Source: Mesorhizobium sp. ORS 3359
GTDB lineage: Bacteria > Pseudomonadota > Alphaproteobacteria > Rhizobiales > Rhizobiaceae
NCBI GenBank assembly: GCA_000824845.1
Contig: CCNC01000201.1
Coordinates: 1-49,058 of the forward strand
Direction of reading: 5' to 3'
Length of the DNA: 49,058 nucleotides
The position numbers and the translations under genes were made by a program. Numbering within the stretch: position 1 is the stretch's first letter; the number at the start of each line of letters is the position of its first letter. Under the pieces are notes generated by a model. That model saw only the letters and a program-made list of their open reading frames with translations. It searched no databases and had not been told where the DNA came from. Shown here piece after piece: positions 24,081 through 31,272 of this stretch.

Positions 24081-25190
24081 TTATGACGTCAGTGTATGCG
24101 AGGTCGGTCTCATTTGCTGCGCCGCTGGCGCCAGCCGATACACCAAAGGCGTCAGTGCGCGCACAAGCGGCTTGCGCACCGGCGTTTCGATGAAGCGACA
24201 GACAACAAAGGAAGCAAGCAGGACCCCAGCCAACACGACAAAAAATGCAACATCCTTCCCGAGATAGGGGGCCAGAGCGTTGAGTGAAATATAGCCTATA
24301 TACTGATGCAAGAGATATAACGGATAAGTAAGTCCCCCGAGCATGGTTATAGACGTCGAGGGCCTTATGATCCTCCCGAACGACACGGCGCCGACAAATA
24401 TCGCAAACACCACTGTATTGGCGACAATGAGACCCGCACGGGAAAGCGAGACGCCATAGTGCTCCTGCATCCAGGCTTGGGGAAGCACCATGGTCTTGTA
24501 GGATAACAGCAACGCCGCAGCAAAAAGCAGGAGCGGTGCTGGCGAACGACCCCTTCGAACCAGGTCTTCGGCCAGGATGCCTGCGGCGAAGAAGGGCGCA
24601 TAATCCGTGATGAAAAGAAGGCGTATCGCCGTGTTGCCGAGTACGAGTTCATTGCCTGCCGCGAGAGCCAGCCACATAGCTACAATCGGCAATTTCCAGC
24701 GCTGAAAGGCGCCCGCCAGCATAAGCGTCGCGACCCAGCCATAGAACAGGATTTCGACCATGATCGACCAGTAGACGCCATCCATGGACTGATGACCAAA
24801 AATTCGAGCGAACATGGTCAGATTGGCGATATAGGTCGTGGCGTCGGTCGGCAGCCGATGGTCCTTGGCGACGACCAGAAAAATGAACGTAGCCGTCATG
24901 CAGACGAGAAATCCGGGATAAAGCCGAGCGAAGCGCGCAACAGCGAATTCTTGCCAAGTTCGACCTTCGGCGGACCAGGCAATAACGAAACCGCTGATCA
25001 AAAAAAAGAGATTGACCCCGAGATTGCCGTAGATGGCGTAAGGTGCCGCGTAGGGGTAGCTGACATCGAGATTTCCAGCTAGCGCGCCGCGGAAAAGGTA
25101 GTGGTAAAGCATCACTGCGAGTGCTGCCATCAACCTGAGCAGGTCGAGCGATGTCATCCGCGCAGTGCCAACTTTGCCTACGGACGCCAT
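24081..25190 (-). CDS. acyltransferase-3 family membrane protein
   Basis: A 369-residue integral membrane protein with about ten hydrophobic segments. It begins TSLDLLRLMAALAVMLYHYLFRG, the typical acyltransferase-3 opening with the catalytic His near 32, followed by LGVNLFFLISGFVIAWSA and RFARLYPGFL. Such proteins (ExoZ, OafA, NodX types) move acetyl or other acyl groups onto sugars of EPS, O-antigen or Nod factors at the inner membrane. The setting favours EPS O-acylation. ATG at 25190 has GGGAG upstream and is preferred to a TTG at 25217. It lies 39 bases after the upstream methyltransferase, likely the same transcript. Confidence 0.88.
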   Translation of the reverse strand: MASVGKVGTARMTSLDLLRLMAALAVMLYHYLFRGALAGNLDVSYPYAAPYAIYGNLGVNLFFLISGFVIAWSAEGRTWQEFAVARFARLYPGFLVCMTATFIFLVVAKDHRLPTDATTYIANLTMFARIFGHQSMDGVYWSIMVEILFYGWVATLMLAGAFQRWKLPIVAMWLALAAGNELVLGNTAIRLLFITDYAPFFAAGILAEDLVRRGRSPAPLLLFAAALLLSYKTMVLPQAWMQEHYGVSLSRAGLIVANTVVFAIFVGAVSFGRIIRPSTSITMLGGLTYPLYLLHQYIGYISLNALAPYLGKDVAFFVVLAGVLLASFVVCRFIETPVRKPLVRALTPLVYRLAPAAQQMRPTSHTLTS

Positions 25191-25229
25191 AACCAGCTCC
25201 CGCCCCGCGCTCGACAATCAGTTCCCAGG

Positions 25230-26054
25230 CTATGCCTTTTCAAGAACGAAGACCTGCTCGCATGAAAGGAGCGGAAGGATACTGAATGAGCTGACCAGCT
25301 TGAGGCCAGCTTGCGAGAAATCCTCCCGGGCCACATCGAAATCGACCGGATGGGGCGCGGAAACTCGGCCCGTGATCAGCCTTCGCAGCCTTAGCCGTAT
25401 TCTCTGGAATCGGGAAGCCAAGCCGTAAGAGACGATGAGCCGGCGACTGGTAACGCGGGCCAGTTCATTGATGATCTTGCGCCTGAGATGTGGCGGGATG
25501 AGATGGATCAGTCGAAGGCAGATCACCGTGTCGAAGCTTTCGTCGGCCATCGGCAACTGGGTTATGTCGCACCGAACGAAGCCCTGGAACCCAGGTCGGC
25601 CCGCATACGCGGTCTTAGCCAAGGCCATCATTTCCATGGAAATGTCGGCTGCCATCACCTGGCAGTCGTGTCGGCTAAGCACGTCGGCGAGCTTTCCGGT
25701 TCCGCAGGGAACATCCAGTACCTGAGCCGGCAGTGGAGAACAGGTCTCGAGCGCCTTCGCTATGCAGTTCTGCTCCCGTCGTGCGATGACGTAGGATGCA
25801 AAGGTCGACAGCTTCAGGCGTCCGGCATACCCCGCCAGATACCGCTCCGCAAAACCGGGGTTTTGATATCTGGGTTTAGTCGCGAGTTCATAGGCAGCAG
25901 CATCGGCATCGTAATTGACCGGCTTTTCGACGCTTGCTCCTGCGGTGTGACCTGCCTTGAGATCCTCGCTCGTTCGCCGGCTCCCATCCACGCCCGATCG
26001 AAAATTTCTGTCCAATGCGTTCATTGAAAGCACAGCCTTTGATTTTAGCGACAT
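25230..26054 (-). CDS. class I SAM-dependent methyltransferase
   Basis: A 274-residue methyltransferase with motif I VLDVPCGTGK (112-121), VMAADISMEMMALAK, and a methyltransferase-11-like core (PMADESFDTVICLRLIHLIPP). The first roughly 45 residues look poorly structured, and a start at the internal ATG (26024) is possible. Substrate unknown; sugar or lipid-linked intermediate is plausible from context. It precedes the acyltransferase gene on the same strand and diverges from the flippase gene. It shows a loose resemblance to the methyltransferase at 17575-18366, including the GY/GF-AxRY segment before motif I. Confidence 0.82.
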   Translation of the reverse strand: MSLKSKAVLSMNALDRNFRSGVDGSRRTSEDLKAGHTAGASVEKPVNYDADAAAYELATKPRYQNPGFAERYLAGYAGRLKLSTFASYVIARREQNCIAKALETCSPLPAQVLDVPCGTGKLADVLSRHDCQVMAADISMEMMALAKTAYAGRPGFQGFVRCDITQLPMADESFDTVICLRLIHLIPPHLRRKIINELARVTSRRLIVSYGLASRFQRIRLRLRRLITGRVSAPHPVDFDVAREDFSQAGLKLVSSFSILPLLSCEQVFVLEKA

Positions 26055-26409
26055 GGTATCGGTGCCGGTGGGTCTGACAACTCAATGACGGCGGTTGTTG
26101 CAGGTTCGGCGAGGTCGAAACTTTTGCAGGTAAATCTGCTCCGACCCAACATTGTCTGCAAACCGGCCCGCGTGAGTAACCGCTCGGCCAATCGTGGCCG
26201 AGATTTTGATATGCGACGCGCGTCGAACCCATGCTGACTGATCGACAAGATCGACACGTCTGTCGCGGGGGTAAACTTCCAGATGCCTGTGTCCCACGCA
26301 TCCCCCGAACGGATGACGACTGGCGATCACTTATGGCTACCGTGCCGTCGTGAAGGGCGCTGCCAAACTCGTGCTGCCAGAAGGCCTTGCGGAGACAGAC
26401 GGAAAGAGA
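26055..26409. other. divergent leader region with hairpin and repeats
   Basis: About 350 bases between the methyltransferase (minus) and flippase (plus) genes. It contains a 7-bp hairpin followed by ATTTT (26183-26207) and a close 8-base direct repeat, GATCGACA at 26240 and 26249. No separate gene was recognised. Confidence 0.45.
26183..26207 (+). terminator. terminator-like hairpin before the flippase gene
   Basis: CTCGGCC (26183-26189) and GGCCGAG (26196-26202) form a perfect 7-bp stem with a 6-base loop, followed by ATTTTG. It lies about 200 bases before the flippase start on the same strand, so it would act as an attenuator or end a leader RNA. Confidence 0.4.
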
Positions 26410-27924
26410 ATGCGTGGGCGATCCGCAAGCATAGCTACTGAAGCGCTGCCAGTGGCCCCTCTCGGAACCCCAAATTCCTCGGGGATGTCCATATTTGGTC
26501 CTCCCGAAAACGCGGAATTCGACTTGGCGACTGCCAATGGGACGTCCACTGCGAGCATCCCTGACCTGGCTGCTAGAGCGCGCGGCGACACGCACGGATT
26601 GACCCGACGGCTTTCGCACGCGAGCCTTTGGGCATTCTTCATTTACATGGCGGGCGCCGCCCTGACCTTTGTCACCCAAGTTGCCATTGCTAGGATGGTC
26701 GGGCCGGCAAGCTATGGCATCTACGCCTATGTCTTCGCCTGGATCGCGCTACTGTCTTACGGCTCGACGCTTGGCTTTCATGTGGCAGTCATGCGGTTCG
26801 TGCCGACCTATCTGACTACCAAGCAGTCTCCGATGGCGCTGGGTTTCATTGTCCTGGGAGCAAAGGCCTGCATTGCCGCGGCGCTGCTGATTGCGCTCGC
26901 TGGCATCTTGATTGTCACGCAAGAGGCGCACGAACTCGGTCCGGAACTGGCTGGCAGTTTATTGATAGGCATGGCAACGCTCCCCTTGGTCACCGTCTAT
27001 CTTGCAGGCGGAGGTCTCGTGCGCGCGTTTGAAGCGCTGATATCTGCCCTGCTCCCTGAGCGGATCATGCGGGACGGACTTGTACTCACGCTTCTATGCG
27101 CGGCAGCGTATCTGACGTCAATGCGTCTGGACGCCGTCGACGTGATGTGGATGTTGTTGATTGCTTCCGCCGCTGCAGCGTGCATCACAGTTTTTGCCAG
27201 CTGGCGACATTGGCCAGTCGAGCTGAATTCCGGAAAGCCGGCCTATGCGTTTCGGGAATGGTGGCCTTCCCTCCTGCCGATCGTGATCATGGTCTTCATC
27301 GATACTCTGATGAACCGGACAGCCGTAATGCTGCTTGGATGGGACGGTTATGTAAAGGATGCAGGCATATTCTCGGCCGCAGCAAATATGGCGATGCTGA
27401 TCGCCCTGCCGCGGGTTGCGGTGAGCAGCGCGTTCGCACCCACGATAGCGCGTCTGTCAGCGCGCAATGACGTGGCGAGGCTCCAGACTGTTTTTGCCAA
27501 AGCCACCATTCTGTCTTGCGCAGGGGGGCTGGCGCTGGCGGTGCCTCTGCTGATGTTCACAGAGACGATCTTTCACTTGCTTGGCAGCGGATTTTCCTCC
27601 GGTGTGGAGTTGACCCGAATTCTCGTGGTCGGGCAGCTGATTGGCGTCGCCGCCGGGCCCCAGCAGCAACTTCTGACCATGGCAGGGCACGAACGCGCGG
27701 CCGCCACACTCATGGCTGTTTCGGCAGTCATCAATATTTTGGGATGCATAGCAGGCATAGCATTAGATGGAGTCCTGGGGGCGGCCATCAGCACAAGCGC
27801 GATGCTGATCTTTTGGAGCATTTCACAAGCGGTCTACATCCACATGCGCCTGGGAATCCTGCCGGGTGTGGGGTGGTCGCTGAAGGTGCGCGTGCGATCT
27901 GAGCAGGGTGACAAGGTTCTGTAA
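26410..27924 (+). CDS. Wzx-type polysaccharide flippase
   Basis: A 504-residue integral membrane protein with about 12-14 hydrophobic segments. It begins LSHASLWAFFIYMAGAALTFVTQVAIARMVGPASYGIYAY, the typical opening of the polysaccharide-transport (MOP/Wzx) family. It should flip undecaprenyl-linked repeat units across the inner membrane. The first 80 or so residues before the first helix are hydrophilic and unusually long. ATG at 26410 was chosen because GGAAAGAG precedes it. A GTG at 26350 and an ATG at 26485 are alternatives, so the N-terminus is uncertain. A P-loop kinase gene follows 27 bases later, probably co-transcribed. Confidence 0.88.
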   Translation: MRGRSASIATEALPVAPLGTPNSSGMSIFGPPENAEFDLATANGTSTASIPDLAARARGDTHGLTRRLSHASLWAFFIYMAGAALTFVTQVAIARMVGPASYGIYAYVFAWIALLSYGSTLGFHVAVMRFVPTYLTTKQSPMALGFIVLGAKACIAAALLIALAGILIVTQEAHELGPELAGSLLIGMATLPLVTVYLAGGGLVRAFEALISALLPERIMRDGLVLTLLCAAAYLTSMRLDAVDVMWMLLIASAAAACITVFASWRHWPVELNSGKPAYAFREWWPSLLPIVIMVFIDTLMNRTAVMLLGWDGYVKDAGIFSAAANMAMLIALPRVAVSSAFAPTIARLSARNDVARLQTVFAKATILSCAGGLALAVPLLMFTETIFHLLGSGFSSGVELTRILVVGQLIGVAAGPQQQLLTMAGHERAAATLMAVSAVINILGCIAGIALDGVLGAAISTSAMLIFWSISQAVYIHMRLGILPGVGWSLKVRVRSEQGDKVL

Positions 27925-27951
27925 CAAAGCCAGCTTTTGTTGGATTGAGAG

Positions 27952-28692
27952 ATGATACTGGAAGTATTCGGGCCGTCAGGAGCCGGCAAGACGACTTTGA
28001 CGTCTGAGCTGGTGCCTGTTCTGCGCTGCCACGGGTACCCGGTCGTGTTGCAGATTGGGGACCGGCGCCATCCAATCAGAAGAGCAGCTTTGAAGCTGGC
28101 TTCTGGTTTGCATTCAAAATGGGTGGGTCAAGATCCGCTGACCGCCGAAATATTCAAGCTTCTACCGCCAAAAAGCGACCTGTGGGCAACTCGCCTCAAC
28201 TGGCATTTCGAGCTTCTGATAAAGGTATGGAATGCCGCTCTGACTTCCACCGAAACGATCTCGATCTTCGACCAGGGCATGGTTCAATTTGTCTGCTCAC
28301 TGGTTATGTTCAGCGGGGTTACCGACCAAGAAAAGATAGCGCGCGCGCTCGATCTGGTGCCCAAACCCAATTTGCTCGTCAGATTGCAAGCTCCAAAAGA
28401 AATTCTGGAGTCCCGGCTCAGGGAACGCCGGCGACACCTCGGCATCGTTCAAAAGCTCCTTGAAGTTGATCTCCAGACCAGCCTCGACAATGTTGAGCAC
28501 GTCAATTTGGTCGGAGAGCTTGTGGAATCGTTAGGCTTGCCGACGATTTCTACAGAGAGCTCGGACGCAAACGGGCGCATTGCGGCTCTCGAGATGATAG
28601 TAAAAGACACGATCGAAAAGATGCAGAGATCGTTTACAGAAAGGGCCGGCGTGGACTTCAAGTACGGGGAATTACAAGCGACAATGAAGTAG
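27952..28692 (+). CDS. P-loop kinase-like protein (EPS-associated, copy 2)
   Basis: A 246-residue P-loop NTPase with Walker A GPSGAGKTT at 7-15, a central IFDQGMVQF motif and a LID-like KEILESRLRERRRHLG. It aligns by eye along its length with the protein at 16208-16975: the shared opening MI-E-FGP-GAGKTT, then the IF(D/E)(Q/E)G(M/L)(V/I)Q motif and the (A)LxLxPxPxLLVxLxAPxE block. It is therefore a paralogue within the same locus. Probably a kinase for a small EPS-related molecule; substrate unknown. ATG at 27952 follows TTGAGAG. It is flanked by the flippase gene and a secreted propeller-like protein gene. Confidence 0.75.
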   Translation: MILEVFGPSGAGKTTLTSELVPVLRCHGYPVVLQIGDRRHPIRRAALKLASGLHSKWVGQDPLTAEIFKLLPPKSDLWATRLNWHFELLIKVWNAALTSTETISIFDQGMVQFVCSLVMFSGVTDQEKIARALDLVPKPNLLVRLQAPKEILESRLRERRRHLGIVQKLLEVDLQTSLDNVEHVNLVGELVESLGLPTISTESSDANGRIAALEMIVKDTIEKMQRSFTERAGVDFKYGELQATMK

Positions 28693-28719
28693 GAATAATG
28701 GATTAATGTAGGTTTTTTC

Positions 28720-29985
28720 ATGCTCCTCCGTCACATTTTAAGTATTATTGGAATTATACTATCTGCGCCTGCCGTCTCTGCAGATGTAGACGGGGCCGCA
28801 GGTCCGAAACCGATATCGACAGGGTTCGTGGCGCCAATGGCTATGGAACTCCCCCAATACCTGCAAGCCGCTGTGGATCCGGCAACAGGAACGCGTTTCA
28901 CGCTAATCACGAAACCCGGCCTCCTTGGCGCTGGCATTGCGTGTCGTAAGTATTGTAGCCACCGTTATTCAAGCGCGCAGGCCTGGAATTCGGATCAGAG
29001 CCTTCTTGTCATCAGCAACGGGTGCGGAGGCTTGTGTTTCCTTGATGGACAAACATACGTGCCGCTCTTTCGCCGTGCTCAGTCGGCTGAGTGCGAATGG
29101 CACCCCCGCGATCCCGATCTGATGATTTGCGTTGGCGGTCAGGAAATCTTCACTTGGTCCCCCCGAACAAACCAAAGGCAGGTTCTGTTTGCCACTGAGG
29201 GCAGTGTTCTCCAGTTCGGCCCGTACAAAGGAAATCCAAGTCGCGACGGAAACCGTATTGCTGTACGCGCCGTTCGGCGGGACGGGAAAATGGTCGTCTT
29301 TGCATTCGACCTGGCGCAGCGTCGCAAGTTCGCGGAAATCGATCTTGCTCAGATCGAGGGAGTCAACGGAGCGTGCTCGATCTCGCCGCTAGGCATTAAC
29401 ATCGTATGCGTTCAGAAAGGTGACGTCGAACAGACATTCGTCTTTTCCGTCGATGGCCATTTGCGCCAGAAATGGACTGAGCATCACCGGCCCGGCCACG
29501 GCGACATGACGGTCGATGCCGATGGTTGCGAAATCTATGTTGGGATCAGCAAGTCAGATCCCGACAAATTCCAGGTCATCAAGCGCAGGCTTGCGGACGG
29601 CAAGGTCACCTCGCTGATGAGATACGGCGAAGCACAACATGCATCGCTCAGGTCCCTGGGCAGGCCAGGTTGGGTCTTCCTTAGCTATTCGGGGGATCCG
29701 GATGAAGTCTCGAAGCATCCTGCCTGGGCACCGTATGCGCGGGAAATCATTGCGCTGCGCACCGACGGCAGCGGAGAGATAAGGCGCATCGCCCAAACGA
29801 GAAACGCTCCTTCCGACTATTGGAGTGAGACTCACGCCTCACCCTCGCCCGACGGCTCGCAGGTGGTATGGTCCAGCAACTGGGGCCTTCCCGGAGGCCC
29901 GGTCTACGACTTCGTGACCCGTGTTGGCTGGCAACGATCCCCCGACAAAGGCGGGGAAGCCGGGTCCCCGAACTGCCTTCAGTGA
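28720..29985 (+). CDS. secreted beta-propeller-like protein
   Basis: A 421-residue exported protein. The first 21 residues form a signal peptide (hydrophobic LLRHILSIIGIILSAPAVSA, then Asp). The rest contains repeated aromatic/Asp-rich strands such as SSAQAWNSDQSLLVISN, GPYKGNPSRDGNRIAV and ASPSPDGSQVVWSS. These resemble WD40/TolB- or oligogalacturonide-lyase-like propeller blades. About ten cysteines, including CRKYC and CGGLC, suggest periplasmic disulphides. Role unknown; glycan binding or degradation in the periplasm is one guess. It sits 27 bases after the P-loop kinase gene, in a locally more A+T-rich junction. The ATG at 28720 follows an AGG-T-run. Confidence 0.7.
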   Translation: MLLRHILSIIGIILSAPAVSADVDGAAGPKPISTGFVAPMAMELPQYLQAAVDPATGTRFTLITKPGLLGAGIACRKYCSHRYSSAQAWNSDQSLLVISNGCGGLCFLDGQTYVPLFRRAQSAECEWHPRDPDLMICVGGQEIFTWSPRTNQRQVLFATEGSVLQFGPYKGNPSRDGNRIAVRAVRRDGKMVVFAFDLAQRRKFAEIDLAQIEGVNGACSISPLGINIVCVQKGDVEQTFVFSVDGHLRQKWTEHHRPGHGDMTVDADGCEIYVGISKSDPDKFQVIKRRLADGKVTSLMRYGEAQHASLRSLGRPGWVFLSYSGDPDEVSKHPAWAPYAREIIALRTDGSGEIRRIAQTRNAPSDYWSETHASPSPDGSQVVWSSNWGLPGGPVYDFVTRVGWQRSPDKGGEAGSPNCLQ

Positions 29986-30758
29986 CGTCGCCGACTTGCC
30001 GACGACGGCGCGCATTCGAGCGGCCGGTCCAAACAGTGCCAGCGGAGTCCAACCTGCTCCCTGGTGCGCTTCGGAACAGTAACAGCTAGAGGAGCCGATT
30101 TCGCAATTGGAGACAAAAAGCCCTGCCTAAGCGGGGCCAGAGGCGTTCTGTGATCCCGCGACCTCTTAGATAAGATCGGCCTATGTTGCCCTGTTTGCTT
30201 TTCCGCCGCTTGCCAAGGCGCGGTTTGATGTGAGCGTTAGCCGCACGACAGGTTTGCGACTGATGTGGCCGCCCTCACATGCGTTTCGCAGCGTGGCTTG
30301 GCGGAATCATTTCGGGCTTGGGATGTGCGTAGCGTGGCAGCATCTTCCAATGTTGTGTTCTCCATCCGGCGCTACCGCCGAACCAGACCAGGCGTTTCAT
30401 CCGAACTGACGACGAAAGTGGCCGGCCCTCCAATTAGGATGGATATGTCGTGTTGACTGCAATTTGGCCGCGACGCACCTCTGAGCGCGTCTGGAGCCCA
30501 GTGCCCAAAGCGTTCAACAGCGGCCTTGTCCTTACATGGCCGGCGCTCCCGGCAGTGTCCGTGACACCTTTGGAGCTGATGATACGATCAAGGCCAGACG
30601 AGGTCCCGATGTTGGTTTGTTAGGGTTCCATCGCCCTTTTGTCGGTATCTGGCGAGAAGCGTTGCAGACCATGTGAAGCCGGGTGATTGCACAGGGTGAC
30701 TGGTGGTTGGGATCGCAGCTGAGTGGTCGTTGCCAAATGAGACGGAGAGACGAACAGA
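29986..30758. other. large intergenic region, no gene recognised
   Basis: About 770 bases. Short open frames lack recognisable products and ribosome sites. A terminator-like hairpin reading on the minus strand (30115-30137) is the only clear structure. Nothing resembling a tRNA was found by eye. Confidence 0.5.
30115..30137 (-). terminator. orphan terminator on the minus strand
   Basis: On the minus strand GCCCCGC (30137-30131) pairs with GCAGGGC (30126-30120) across a TTAG loop, with one C-A mismatch, and is followed by TTTTT (30119-30115). No minus-strand gene ends nearby; the nearest is the ExoP-like gene ending at 31273. Confidence 0.45.
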
Positions 30759-30971
30759 ATGAGAACGCTTTCCTTTAACCCTGCGCTTTTGGAGCGGCTG
30801 GTGTGTCCTTTGACCAAGGGTTCCCTTGCCTGGAACGCGGCCAATGGTGAACTCATCTCAGCGAGCGCTGGGCTGGCCTATCCCGTAAGTGACGGTATAC
30901 CGGTCATGCTCCCCACCGAGGCGCGGACGATCAAACCCGGAATCGTGAAAGATCGCGCACCGCACACGTGA
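30759..30971 (+). CDS. Trm112-like protein
   Basis: A 70-residue protein of the Trm112/UPF0434 family. NPALLERLVCPLTKGSLAW, then LISASAGLAYPVSDGIPVMLP is the typical pattern. Only Cys16 of the zinc cysteines found in eukaryotic Trm112 remains, as is common in proteobacterial members. Homologues help methyltransferases fold or bind substrate; in bacteria the role is little defined. GGAGAG lies about 13 bases before the ATG. It stands alone between two empty stretches and is probably unrelated to the EPS genes, although several methyltransferases lie nearby. Confidence 0.85.
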   Translation: MRTLSFNPALLERLVCPLTKGSLAWNAANGELISASAGLAYPVSDGIPVMLPTEARTIKPGIVKDRAPHT

Positions 30972-31272
30972 ACAAAGCGTCACAGGGCGGTGGGTAATCT
31001 CCGATTGGTCTGCGCGGACAGTGTACTGATCTGATGTCTTTGAATCCGCGATTCGGGCATGGCGTTCAGATGAAGTCGTGACGATCTCAACCGCGTCCGG
31101 CACATGAGGTTTGCGCAACTGACGGCTTCACGAAAGAGGGACTTGGTGCGCTTCAGGCCGCGCCGCCCAAACACGTGGTTTGGGACCGAGCCCGCACCGT
31201 CCATGGAGAGGTGTGGCGCCTCTCAATCCTCGCGACCAGATTTACGCCTGACGTGCCGAATGGTGGCCGATT
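30972..31272. other. convergent intergenic region
   Basis: About 300 bases between the Trm112-like gene and the 3' end of the ExoP-like gene. It holds one perfect 7-bp hairpin (31166-31184). No gene was recognised. Confidence 0.5.
31166..31184. repeat. perfect 7-bp hairpin between convergent genes
   Basis: CCCAAAC (31166-31172) and GTTTGGG (31178-31184) flank ACGTG. It lies about 90 bases after the ExoP-like stop. Neither side has a T-run, so it is a possible but incomplete terminator. Confidence 0.4.

Noticed and set aside
30265..30456. Possible 63-residue protein in the large gap
   Set aside because: No ribosome site, no recognisable motif and Arg/Ser-rich composition typical of a chance frame.
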